This document shows, piece after piece, positions 38,524 to 49,470 of a stretch of DNA of 64,000 nucleotides. This DNA is from Arabidopsis thaliana (Eukaryota > Streptophyta > Magnoliopsida > Brassicales > Brassicaceae): the NCBI RefSeq assembly GCF_000001735.4, contig NC_003071.7, positions 11,339,151 to 11,403,150 on the forward strand, read 5' to 3'. The translations under genes were made by a program, and so were the position numbers. The notes below the pieces were generated by a model, which worked only from the letters and a program-made list of their open reading frames with translations, did not search any database and was not told the origin of the DNA. How positions within the stretch are numbered: position 1 is the first letter of the stretch; each line of letters starts with the position of its first letter.

Positions 38524-38565
38524 ATCATGTATACCTTTTTTTTTTGTTATGTATATCATGTATAC
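38524..38565. mobile_element. Micro-insertion: oligo(T) between perfect 11-bp direct repeats
   Basis: ATCATGTATAC at 38524..38534 and 38555..38565 flanks C, ten T and GTTATGTAT. Read on the minus strand the insert is ATACATAAC followed by A10. The flanking repeat is short and AT-rich, so chance or slippage is harder to exclude than for the other examples. Confidence 0.35.
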
Positions 38566-39639
38566 TTATCAACACTGTCTATTTTCTATATAATTTTCAA
38601 GGGACAGATTGTCCCCAACATTAATTTTCTTCTGTTTATATTAATTCTTTAGTTTCTAAGAAAACATTACAACGAGGGGGTATAGTGTATGTCCCCATTT
38701 TCATGACAAAAACGAAAGAAAAATAACTTTTAGAGAAATGTGGATTTGATTGTGAACTATACGTGGAAAATTATTTGCATATGACTATTCGTTTTTCTTA
38801 CAGCATCAGTGTTTGTTTATTATCTTTACATTATAAATATATAGATATACATATTACATATCGGTTGAAAAAGAATATATATCTGTATACATATATGGTT
38901 ACATGCATGTATAGACCACATTGTGAAAGTAGTAATAAAAATATATAATTACTTCTTTTGTATTGGCGGGATCAGAGATCTAACTAAAATAAGTTAGAAA
39001 CATTCTATTATGGAGAAGCCAAAACCCCACATGGGTAGTTGAAATTTATAAGTATTTAATTACGTAATATTTTATTTGTTTATTTTTTCAATGTCTCTTT
39101 ATCCTCGACTAATAAAATTAAGTTTTTTAATCTCATATGTATCCTGCAATTATGCCTTAAAATCTTGGTTTACAAAACCGTCCATAGTAGCAAATAATAT
39201 CTATTCTCATCTCACTTCGTATCTCTTTTTATGATCTTGATAGTTTTCTTACTAAGTAATTTTTATAACGTTACAAGACAAAGAATTATTTGGTCTATAC
39301 AATCACACTTGCATAGAAGTTTCAATAAGATTGCATAAAGAAATCAAAATAATTAAAACAGAAATAAAACTTTCGTATATATTTTTACAGAAAATATGTT
39401 TCAATAAGAATGCATAAAAAAATTAAAAGAAGAATAGAGTTTAGAAAATATCTTCCATTTTATATGATTTTGAAATCTTTGATGAAATTTAGAAAATAAA
39501 GTTTCAAAAAATGTATAAAAGTTATAAATGTTAAGTTTAAACAATGACCTTAAAAATCTATATATAAGTTTTAAAAAACGTGTATTGACTAATAATGCAA
39601 TCAAGGAAATCTTCCGTGGTAACTTCTGGAAACTTCAAA

Positions 39640-39910
39640 ACTTCAAACTATTAGACTTCTTGTTGGGCAGTGAACGGTGTTGATCGACACTAAGAGAGTT
39701 ACGGTCGACACTCTTGCCTTGGTTAGAATCCGAATTTGTCCTTCAAACTTGATTTCTTCGATTTAGCTTCAGAATATTCCATAAACTTTCAATGTATCCC
39801 TAAAGTGCAAAAACCTGAAAAAAACTAGAAAAAACTCTAGAAAAAAAAAAAAACTCTAAAACCTATATCTAAATCATACCTAAAATCGAAGAAAATCGAG
39901 GTATATCAGA
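39640..39910. mobile_element. Possible Gypsy-type retroelement relic
   Basis: The block contains GTTGATCGACACT and GGTCGACACTC as a pair of ATCGACAC/GTCGACAC motifs, which I associate with Arabidopsis Gypsy-type (Tat/Athila-like) repeats, followed by ACTCTAG-A(n) repeats. No coding sequence. Assignment is from memory of composition only. Confidence 0.3.
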
Positions 39911-40029
39911 ATAGACGAACAACTATAAATTGAGAGTCGGTTTTAATTTCATCTACTACCTCAAGTGTGGAATATGAAAGAGGTTCCTCATTTGATTTTG
40001 AAGAATTAGGGGCACTTTAGATGGTTTAA

Positions 40030-40262
40030 GGATGAACTATTTTGTTCACCTCCTTTTATTTCAGCTAATCATAATCTACCATCTAATAAATAAATAAATA
40101 ACAAAATAACTCATTTAATTATCAAATCTAAGTTCTAACCACTATTTTATCCATTCAAAACAATATATAATCTCGTCTAATTATAAAATCTAAATTCTAA
40201 TTCTTTTTTGTGAATCCAAACCGTCATTTAATCTCGTATAATTGTAAAATTTAAACTCTAAA
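40030..40262. mobile_element. Truncated minisatellite-bearing transposable element
   Basis: The first 43 bases (from GGATGAACTATTTTGTTCAC) align without gaps to the terminus of the element at 55732, matching at about 33 positions. Inside are three units with a 61-62 bp period (AATTATCAAAT at 40117, AATTATAAAAT at 40179, AATTGTAAAAT at 40240), which are the reverse-complement orientation of the units at 55864..56191. The right terminus is missing. Confidence 0.7.
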
Positions 40263-41309
40263 ATGTATTCCAAACGAAAATATATTTAGAAGTAAATTGA
40301 TATTTGGAGTGTATATAGAAGTTTCGTTTTCTGGTAAGAAGCTGGTAATTAGGGAATGAATTCGATTAAACTATTTGTGTGATTTGTTGTATTATCATTT
40401 ATCATAAATATTTGATTGTCACTATTTTGTCAAAAATATTAAATTGTCATTATTGTGTTCAGGTTCTTAGTACCTCAAATCAAACAGATCAAGGGTTTAA
40501 GTGTTTAACCAAACCAATCGAATTATTCAAAAATCTTTATAATTAAATGACTGTTTTAATACGCTAAACCACTTAATTGTTTATATCAATACAGGATCTC
40601 ATTATGGCACAATTATTAAAATAACAGATTTTATCATATTATTTCTAAATGAGCGTTACGTTTTAAACTTTCAATTTTGTATATACACTATAGGTTTTGT
40701 GACAGGTCGATTATTATTGATAAAAGCATTGGGTTTACTGTATATTTTCTTTTTCTTTTTCAATTTCTTTTTTGCTAAAATGTTCATTTTTTCTTTTCTT
40801 ATTTGATTCTGATATGCATGATTATTTCAGGGAAAATATCTACATATCATATTAACAAAAAAAAATACAAATCCATTCTATACCATATACGTTACATTGT
40901 GAAAATTATAATAAACTCAAGATATATATATACATATACATCATGGTAGTAGTAGTAGTAGTACACATTTAATTTCAGCAGTTGCACCAACAACTGAGTA
41001 AAGGACAAAAAACTATAAAATTTTGCCATCTGCTATTTAAATCATTACGTATTACTAGAAAATGATGTGGAATTCGACAAGAATGAATAATAAAAATTAA
41101 ACTCACTAGAGACAACTTTCATTAAAAAAAAAAAAAAAGACTTGTATCACAATCATATGAAAGATGAAACAAATTTGCATTATTATCATTTTTATAATTG
41201 AAAAAAAAACCTCAATTCGTTGACCCTTCACTGTCCTCCAATGGCGGCCCCTACGCCGTTGGCCTTGCCTCTCTCTCTCTCTCTCTATATCTCTTTCTTG
41301 ATCTCTCTC

Positions 41310-41316
41310 TATAAAA
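41310..41316 (+). promoter_or_regulatory. TATA box of CYP734A1, next to a CT-repeat
   Basis: TATAAAA follows directly on a CTCTCTCT tract (about 41268-41309), 234 bases upstream of the ATG. The predicted leader is A/purine-rich, then pyrimidine-rich, and contains no upstream ATG. Confidence 0.7.
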
Positions 41317-41549
41317 GCTCAAATAGTCCAGCAAGCAAAATAATCCAAAAAGAAACAAGATAAGAAGAAACCAAACTCGCAAAGAAACAAAAAGGAAAAA
41401 AAAAAAAAAAACGAATTAAAAAAAGAAGAAATAAATCCTCCTTTTTAACACCTCATTCCCTCTTTCTCCGGCACTCAAAAGAGACCAAAGAAGAAAACTT
41501 TAGCTCTCCTTTTTGTGTTTTCTCTCTTTTCTTTGTTGGTGTTCCGACA

Positions 41550-44263
41550 ATGGAGGAAGAAAGTAGCAGCTGGTTCATTCCAAAGGTTCTTGTTCTGTCT
41601 GTAATCTTAAGTCTTGTAATAGTGAAGGGTATGTCTCTGTTATGGTGGAGACCAAGAAAGATTGAAGAACATTTCTCTAAACAAGGAATTCGAGGTCCTC
41701 CTTATCATTTCTTCATCGGAAATGTTAAAGAACTTGTTGGAATGATGCTTAAAGCTTCTTCTCATCCTATGCCTTTCTCTCACAATATTCTTCCTAGAGT
41801 TCTCTCTTTTTACCATCACTGGAGAAAAATCTACGGTTAGTTCTTTTTCTCAATTTCCTCTGTTTTTTTATTTTTCAGATTCAGACTCTTCTTATGGTTT
41901 TACTCTGTTTCTAATCAGTCAGATTTTTGTTATTCGAAAACCTCTTTTGTAAAAGTTGAAACATAAAACTTTTTGTATATATAAAGAACACAAACTCTTG
42001 TGTCTTTTTTTTTTTTTGTTATTTTTCATGATTTTGTTTGAGATTTGCTTTCATAATTATGTACTTTGAGTTTGTTAGTGGAAATTGTTTTTTTTGGTTT
42101 GGAGATAGAACCATTGTGATTTGGTCCGATTCTCTGTGAAATGTAACAGAGTGTGTGTTTTCATGTCAAGCAAAGCAATTTTATTTTGTTTTATTACACA
42201 CATAAAAAAAAAAAAGAGATTTATTTTATTTTATCTGTGTTTGTTTTGTCATGATCAAATTATGATGTCAGTACTTTGATGTGAAAAAAGGAGGCTCTGT
42301 TTCTTCCCCACTCTTTCCTCACGGGCTTAGTCATCATTTTCCTCTCTGTTAACTCTTGTCTTCTTTCTTTAGTCTAATTACAAAAACAACAAAATTCGAA
42401 AAAATGAAAAATTTTGGTTGCTGTGCAGTGAATTAAATAGCACCAATGTGGTAAATTATGAGAGAGCACTTAGTGCATTAATAGCAACAGCAGTGACCAT
42501 ACCCTCTTTTTTGTCAAAGTTCCCAAGTTGAGGATCTGTTCTTGTTTTACAGCTTCTTTTGTCATCTAATTTTAATTTTCAAAACCAATTTTAATTTTCA
42601 GGTGCTACATTTCTGGTTTGGTTCGGTCCAACTTTCCGGTTAACGGTAGCCGATCCTGATTTGATCAGAGAGATCTTCTCTAAGTCTGAGTTCTACGAGA
42701 AGAATGAAGCTCACCCTTTGGTTAAACAACTTGAAGGCGATGGACTACTTAGTCTCAAAGGTGAAAAATGGGCTCATCATCGAAAAATCATTAGCCCTAC
42801 TTTTCATATGGAGAATCTTAAGTTGCTTGTACCAGTTGTGTTGAAGAGTGTGACTGATATGGTGGATAAATGGTCCGATAAGTTATCAGAAAACGGTGAA
42901 GTTGAGGTAGATGTCTATGAGTGGTTTCAGATTTTGACTGAAGATGTTATTAGTAGAACAGCTTTTGGAAGTAGCTATGAAGATGGTCGAGCAGTTTTTC
43001 GACTTCAAGCTCAACAAATGCTTCTTTGTGCTGAAGCTTTTCAAAAAGTCTTCATTCCTGGCTATAGGTAATAAACTCAAAATCCCTTTTCAAAATATTT
43101 TTAGTTTTCGATTTTTAAACTTTTCTTGATTTTTCGATTTTTTATTTATTTTTCTCTAAGTAATATTGGTTTTGTTAGTTTATCAATTTTGATTTTCTTG
43201 ATAGATTTTTTCCGACAAGAGGGAATTTGAAGTCTTGGAAGTTAGACAAGGAGATAAGGAAGTCGTTGTTGAAGCTGATAGAGCGGCGGAGACAAAACGC
43301 TATAGATGGAGAAGGGGAAGAATGTAAGGAGCCGGCGGCGAAGGATTTGTTGGGATTAATGATTCAGGCAAAGAATGTGACGGTTCAGGACATTGTGGAG
43401 GAGTGTAAAAGCTTTTTCTTCGCCGGGAAACAGACAACTTCTAATCTGCTGACGTGGACGACCATCTTGCTATCCATGCACCCGGAGTGGCAGGCCAAAG
43501 CACGTGATGAGGTCCTCAGGGTCTGCGGCTCACGTGATGTCCCTACCAAGGACCATGTCGTTAAGCTTAAAACGGTGCGCTTTCTCTTTCTGTCTTTGCT
43601 TTGTTTTCTTTCAATTTTGGAAATATATCATTAATTACAGATAAAAGGCGAATTGTTGATAGACAGTTTCCGTTACCGTTAATTATGGTCTTTTTGTCGC
43701 CTAATCTATAAATTTTATATGGCTATAATTCTACATCCATATCAAGGCAAGTTTCAAGGGCAAAAGGGTATATGTACATAGAAGATATGTTGATGTTTGT
43801 TTTACCTCTTTCAAATTTGCAGTTGAGTATGATCTTGAACGAGTCTTTAAGGTTGTATCCACCAATAGTAGCTACGATTCGACGCGCTAAATCGGATGTG
43901 AAGCTAGGAGGGTACAAAATCCCATGTGGCACGGAGCTTCTAATCCCAATCATAGCGGTCCATCATGACCAAGCCATTTGGGGTAATGACGTGAACGAAT
44001 TCAATCCAGCTCGGTTTGCGGATGGAGTGCCGCGTGCTGCCAAACACCCCGTTGGCTTCATACCGTTTGGCCTCGGAGTTCGTACATGCATTGGTCAGAA
44101 TCTTGCTATACTTCAGGCCAAATTGACACTCGCTGTAATGATCCAACGCTTCACCTTTCACTTGGCTCCTACTTATCAGCATGCACCTACCGTCCTTATG
44201 TTGCTTTATCCTCAACATGGTGCACCAATCACCTTCCGGAGATTGACCAATCATGAGGATTGA
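41550..44263 (+). CDS. CYP734A1: Brassinosteroid-inactivating cytochrome P450 CYP734A1 (BAS1)
   Basis: Exons 41550..41835, 42602..43067, 43205..43574 and 43823..44263 give 520 residues. CYP734A1 is an ER-bound P450 that hydroxylates brassinolide and castasterone at C-26, lowering active hormone and shaping light-dependent growth. The N-terminal hydrophobic anchor (about 9-32) is followed by a basic stretch (WWRPRKIEE) and the proline-rich hinge GIRGPPYHF. P450 signatures: I-helix AGKQTT, K-helix ExxR as E381-S-L-R384, a PxRF-type FNPARF, and the heme loop PFGLGVRTCIG with ligand Cys463. The Gln in AGKQTT and the family length place it in the CYP72 clan. Introns are in phases 1, 2 and 0. No defects seen. 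Confidence 0.97.
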
Positions 44264-45401
44264 TGAAAGATCTTCAACGGTCAAAAATTTGTTCCGGACT
44301 TGGAAGAAAAATGTCTCAAGCTTTCATAACTGACATGCTCTTTTTGTTGTCTTTTTTTTTTTTAACTTTCATAAATATATAGTTTTAACTTTCAAACCAT
44401 TGTTTTTTTTTTCATTCCATTTTTCTCTAAAATTTATTTTTATCAGCTTCAATTTGGGGTTTTCGGTTATGCGCGCAGCTACTTATGCTTTATAAGCTTG
44501 GGATAGTGATGTTTGTTTTTTTTTCTTCCTATTTTAATCTAGGAGTAGGAACATGATTAACATCAAAAAGAGCACTAACAAGTATGTTAAAAATTTGCTT
44601 CGATTTGGTATTTTGTATGTATTGTAACATATATGGGTGTAATTTCTACACATTTTTCGTTTCATGTTGTCTCTACCTCATGGATTAAGTCGAATTAAAT
44701 TCTCTTAGAAACTTAATTTTTGTTATGCTTGCTAAAACTTAACTAATTGATGTAAAAACGTTAAAATATATATCTTGAACCTATCATGGTAGATATATCA
44801 TTATCATTAAATGAAATAATCATTAGATGAACGCCTATTATATACTAAAATAAATTGCATCTAAATGGTATCATTCATGTAGGCGTGATGGACTTACATA
44901 GTGTGCATGTTTTTGACACTCGATGCTAACAAAAGACCGACGTAGAGCTCATTTCTTAGCTAGAGTACGAGTGTCAAGCGAAAACTTTCATGCTCTGGCA
45001 TCGGTTACAAGTATACATGCAATTAGCCTATCTTTGACAAACTTCACACGATCTCCACATGTCTGCCTCTCGCCAAAAATATCACTGCAATGCACTTCCT
45101 TCTTTTACTATAAGATTTCTTTTATTTTTTTGCCAATGCTTTAGTTTTAAACTACAAAACAATTATTAAAAGAAAAAGATTATACAAGTGTTTGCCAGAT
45201 TCATTTTATTATATGAAGTATTTGACATAACTAGAACATAAGTTACATAACCATCAAATTATACCAAAATTTAAAGAAAAATATTTGTTGCGAAAAAATA
45301 GAAAATTCATATTAGACGTAGTCAAAAATATGGGAAAAAAGGAAAAAAAATAGTACCCAACCGACTTTATCAAAAAATAAATACTTAAACTAAACATTAA
45401 T
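44264..45401. other. Intergenic, no gene seen
   Basis: 3' flank of CYP734A1 with T-rich sequence, then AT-rich promoter-side DNA of the cupredoxin gene. No coding frame with domain support. Confidence 0.5.
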
Positions 45402-45452
45402 AGACACTAAGATTATAACAAAAAAAAAAAAAAGAAAAAAGACACTAGGATT
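45402..45452. mobile_element. Possible micro-insertion with poly(A) between 13-bp near-identical repeats
   Basis: AGACACTAAGATT (45402..45414) and AGACACTAGGATT (45440..45452) differ at one base and flank ATAAC, 14 A, G and five A. It resembles the other micro-insertions in layout and in the AAC-A(n) junction, but the mismatch weakens the case. Confidence 0.3.
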
Positions 45453-45509
45453 TATCCAAAACTCCAAATCCCAAAAGGAAAGGGTTTATCTCATACAAAC
45501 CCTCGGCTC

Positions 45510-45517
45510 TATATAAA
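45510..45517 (+). promoter_or_regulatory. TATA box of the cupredoxin gene
   Basis: CTCTATATAAACACT, 115 bases upstream of the ATG, gives a conventional leader of about 85 bases. Confidence 0.7.
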
Positions 45518-45631
45518 CACTTGTAGCCCCTCTTTAAATTTTTCACAAACGATCTCACTACTTCCATAAATAATTAATCTCTCTCAAAACTTCTTTCTCC
45601 TGTTCCAAAGTTAAGAACCAAAAACACGATC

Positions 45632-46252
45632 ATGGCTTTGATTAAGAACAACATCTTTTTCACTTCTTTGCTGATTTTTGTGACTCTTTTTGGAGTTGCC
45701 GTTGGAGGAACCGTTCACAAAGTCGGCAACACGAAAGGATGGACGATGATTGGAGGCGATTATGAGGCTTGGGCTTCTTCAAGAGTTTTTCAAGTCGGAG
45801 ACACTCTGGTCTTCGCATACAACAAAGATTACCACGACGTCACGGAAGTCACTCACAATGATTTCGAGATGTGTGAATCGTCTAAACCGCTAAGGAGATA
45901 CAAGACCGGGTCTGACTCAATCAGTCTAACCAAACCGGGACTCCAACACTTCATATGCGGAGTTCCTGGACACTGCAAGAAGGGACAAAAGCTTCAAATC
46001 CATGTCTTACCGGCCTCATTGGGTCACGTCGCTGTTCCGGTTCCTGGACCGGTCCGATCACAAAGCTCTTCTTCGTCTCCTTCACCGTCCCCATTGGTTG
46101 ATCCACCCGTTAATAATGCTCCACAGTATCAGATGGGACCAACACCAGCTTCACATAGCGCAGCTTCAGCAGACTTTATCTTTACTTTCTCTTTTGATCT
46201 TACTTTGATAGATTTATGCACATTTTTTATTTTATTTTTTATCTTAGTTTGA
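45632..46252 (+). CDS. Stellacyanin-like phytocyanin (cupredoxin), probably GPI-anchored
   Basis: An uninterrupted 206-residue frame. A signal peptide (1-25) leads into a plastocyanin-like domain. Blue-copper ligands are visible: His68 (DYHDV), Cys109 and His114 (FICGVPGHC), and Gln119 as axial ligand, as in stellacyanins, where other phytocyanins use Met. Cys81 and Cys115 can form the conserved disulfide. After the domain come a Ser/Pro-rich, arabinogalactan-like linker (about 143-178) and a hydrophobic C-terminal tail from about 182, the layout of a GPI-anchored wall or plasma-membrane protein. The biological role is unknown; electron transfer or wall chemistry is inferred. Many phytocyanin genes have an intron in the copper domain; none is needed here. 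Gene order corresponds to At2g26720. Confidence 0.92.
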   Translation: MALIKNNIFFTSLLIFVTLFGVAVGGTVHKVGNTKGWTMIGGDYEAWASSRVFQVGDTLVFAYNKDYHDVTEVTHNDFEMCESSKPLRRYKTGSDSISLTKPGLQHFICGVPGHCKKGQKLQIHVLPASLGHVAVPVPGPVRSQSSSSSPSPSPLVDPPVNNAPQYQMGPTPASHSAASADFIFTFSFDLTLIDLCTFFILFFILV

Positions 46253-46670
46253 TAGTTCGTAGTTTTTTTTTTTTCGTTGTGTAGTTTTTGATTACTTCAA
46301 CGTAAGAAAAACTTTATGAAACGATCTTTATGTATATCATATTTTCAATAGCTAAAAACTACTACAAAAATAAATGTTAGGGAAATCTTCCAGATTTTAT
46401 TTTGGTATTCTATCAAACTTTTTAGTGCCTTAAAATCTGTAAAATATACAAAGTATGAAGGTAATCAAGTTCTAGCAGCAACATAGATGAAGAAACTAAA
46501 TTATAAATCCTTAAATTAACATAATATTTCATTCCTCATTTTAAAAACTTGGTCTTGAACCCCAAATTCAATAACTACTCACACATATCGTTAGAAAGAA
46601 AGATAATGTAACATGTTTAAATCAATAAATATAGAGATAGGGGTTCATGAAAAAAAACAATGTAGAGTTA

Positions 46671-47079
46671 AAAGATTAGACTCGTCAATTTTTATATAGC
46701 AAAAACAAAGTTTTGGATAGGAAAAATATGTGAAAGAGGTCTTTAAAATTCGAGCATATTGGAAACAATATATATCCAAATGGGCCATGTCCGGAGTCAA
46801 ATCGAATTTGGGCCTAAAATTTATATGTGGAAGTGGTCTGGCATTCTGGTATATCCTTTGGTTCGGCATTAAAGATTAGACTCGTCAATTTTTATAGCAA
46901 AAATTAAACGAAGTTTTGGATACGAAAAAAGATGTGAACTAGGTCTTTACAAATCCAACATATGGTCCTAAAACAATATAAATCCAAATGGGCCATGTAT
47001 GGGCCAGAGTCAAATCAAATTTGGGTCTAAAATTAATGTAGAAGTGGTCTGACATTATGGTGTAGCCATTGGTTCGGCT
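46671..47079. repeat. ~200-bp tandem duplication downstream of the cupredoxin gene
   Basis: Two units (46671..46870 and 46871..47079) start AAAGATTAGACTCGTCAATT and share AAATGGGCCATGT, GAGTCAAATC, GAAGTGGTCTG and TTGGTTCGGC in order, with moderate divergence. No coding content. Confidence 0.85.
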
Positions 47080-47700
47080 AGCCTTGGACAAAAAAACAAA
47101 ACTGAACCAAACCGAACCAAACCAAACCAAACTAAAAAAAGGGTCCGGTTGGGTTATGGATACAACTAAGTATCCGAATGGATCTCAGTCACACTATCAG
47201 TTAATAACCGAACTGAACCGATAGATAATTATATAATTATAGATTGTTTGGAAGTAGAATCTAAATACCTTTGTAAATCTTGATGCTAGCAAATCTCGCC
47301 AAACAAATAACCATCTCATCACTAGCTTGTTCAGAGGCATTGAAAATATGCTCGGTAGTAATTGATCCCACAAAGTAAAAGGTAACCTTTCATCACTACA
47401 GAAAAGAAGAATAATCAACCAAAATGAATTGAAAACATCAAACATAATTTATTTATGAATGAGAATACAAACATCTCATATCTGTGTTCAAAATCAATCT
47501 TTTTGTTCGCTAATTGTTGACATAAAGAGTCTCCATTTCACAAACGTTTATGATCAACAATTTCTTGTACAAGTAAAAGATCATAATAATAAGTAACCTA
47601 CGGGTAGGCAAACTGTTTTTTGGTTTAGGGTTGGTTCAGATTTTATGGTTTTTTGGTTTTACAAAAACTGAAACCATATAGTAAAAGGTATAGAGACTAC
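47080..47700. repeat. AACCGAACC-rich sequence in opposite orientations
   Basis: AACCGAACCAAACCAAACC-type runs at about 47100-47135 and ACCGAACTGAACCG at about 47207-47221 face GGTTTAGGGTTGGTTCAG at about 47625-47640. This may mark the two halves of one decayed element. Low resolution by eye. Confidence 0.3.
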
Positions 47701-47715
47701 CACAACACAAAGAGC

Positions 47716-48398
47716 TGTTTAAAAGACTTATTCTTATTGATAATAAACTTTTGTTACAAGTATTATCTCAGTTCTTACTTGATCTAATCTACCCAAAAGA
47801 TCAACCCCGACTAAGAATAACTAAGCTCTAATTCTCTTCTCTGTTTTTTATCACTAACCCGTGAAGACGAAGAGAACTACACACTCACCTTCAAGCTTTT
47901 GCACGGCTTTGAAGTTTTTACTTAGTATCGAAAAATATCCCAGAGTGCTCAAAGCGGCTCACCCTCTGCTCTAGAATATTTATATCAATTCCCCAGAACC
48001 CTAACCTTAGGATCTCCGAGAATCTCTTGATATGGAATCTTCCTTGTTTCCAAGCCTATTCCTTTCTTTATTCTTCGATATAATATCTTCTATATTTTCT
48101 CGATGAACCTTGTCTTTGACACCTCTCCAAGTTAACTTCCATCCTTGGCTCTTCACATCATTCGCCTTAGCTTGCCACGTTTGCTCTCGCATCCATGTCT
48201 GCACATCAAGCGTCTGATGAAACCTGATGCAGCGTCCTGAAATCCATCAACGATCTGATCACCATCAGCTGATTGATTCACTCTGCATCTTCATATAGAA
48301 ATCGTATGTAATTTAGTTTGGTCAAACTTTCGGTATCATGAATCATATCCCTAGTTGTAACTAATGGCATGGTTCTCAAAAAATTCTTATACCCAACA
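47716..48398 (-). mobile_element. Probable solo LTR (Copia-like), minus orientation
   Basis: About 683 bp beginning TGTTT and ending CCCAACA on the plus strand, so reading TGTTGGGTATAAG to AAACA on the minus. On the minus strand a TATA box (TTGATATAAATATTC, about 47973-47987) is followed, after about 230 bp, by T-rich and AATAAGAATAAG sequence at the end. This is the promoter/poly(A) order of an LTR. The block is less AT-rich than its surroundings. No exact 5-bp target duplication (AGAGC versus AGAAA), so it is old or the ends are slightly off. No internal domain remains. Confidence 0.5.
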
Positions 48399-49336
48399 AG
48401 AAACATAGTGCATTATGTCCCAATTGATGTATTTGTTCAATTGGTTTCATGAAACAATACAACGATTGTCTAAAATTGGGTAGGGAAGAGTTTAGGCCTG
48501 ACCTGAATATTTGCTGAATAAGGCTTGGGTCAAAACTTTTGTAACTGGGCTTTGAACACCTTATTGGGCGGAAGTTTGCAAAGCCCACCAGATAAATATT
48601 TGCTTGATGAGTCTCTAAAAGTCTTGTAAAGATTGATATTTAATCTATGTTTATGGTTAAGGTTATTTCAGAATATTGTGGAGAGCAAGTAAAAAAAACA
48701 AAGATAGGAAATTATGATATAACAAATGTGGATGATTTAGGTTTAGGAAATAGCATTTTGTTCAAATATGTGGAGAATACACCATAAATGTTTATTTTCT
48801 TATAGTTATCCAAGAGGTTAAATGGTTTAGGTAATCGTAATTAAAGATCAATACGCTAAACATATGTAATTATTTTTTGCGTCAGCTGGATTTTATTATG
48901 TCAATTTCAATTACTTAAATCCTAATGCCATAATTCAGTAGCAATTTAAATAATAAAATAAATTAATTTGGATATCTATTCAAATGTACTGTCTCTTCGA
49001 AGATAATAATCAAACTTTAAATTCAACAAATATCATCAAAGCATGAAAATTCAATTGTTTCCAGCTACGTATTAATAGCTTTAATGTGGAAAAAGAAATA
49101 TTAATAGCTTTTTTCATGGAAAAAAGAAAAAAAGAAAGAAACTTTACTTTTAATAGTATATTTTTGTCTGAGCCAATAAAAGAAAAATAATATTTTGGTT
49201 TAACATATTTGTCCCTCGTGATAGATTTGATTCGTTCGTTCTCCTTCTCCTTCATTAAAGACTTCACGATCCCACACCTCCACACACATTGACTCACACA
49301 CACACACTTCTCTCTCCAAGTTCAGAAAAACCAAAA
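48399..49336. other. Intergenic, promoter side of the receptor-like kinase gene
   Basis: AT-rich with no supported gene; the last 100 bp contain a CACACA/CTCTC-rich stretch typical of a plant core promoter or leader. Confidence 0.5.
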
Positions 49337-49390
49337 ATGGGTTCTTGTCGGAAAACCACTTCTGGTTTTCAGCAAACCCACTTCTTGTAA
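49337..49390 (+). other. Possible 17-codon uORF in the receptor-like kinase leader
   Basis: ATG at 49337 in a good context (AAAAATGG) opens a 17-residue frame ([17 protein letters not shown]) closed by TAA 80 bases before the main ATG. It matters only if transcription starts upstream of 49337, which cannot be seen here. Confidence 0.3.
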
Positions 49391-49470
49391 TAAAACAGAC
49401 AAAACTAGAAAGAAGCAAAAAAGCTTCGTTTTTTTTTTCTCTTTCTCCAAAAAAAAAAACCCCCCCAAAT

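Larger units (their letters stand above)
31802..41309. other. Second gene-poor stretch (9.5 kb)
   Basis: No protein gene is supported. Contains decayed repeats listed separately. From 35.9 to 37.4 kb the sequence is less AT-rich and of higher complexity, yet without usable frames, as in old retroelement internal regions; I could not assign it. Confidence 0.55.

Noticed and set aside
49345..49470. Possible N-terminal extension of the LRR receptor-like protein
   Set aside because: The frame is open upstream of 49471 but has no in-frame ATG, and starting at 49471 gives a normal signal peptide.
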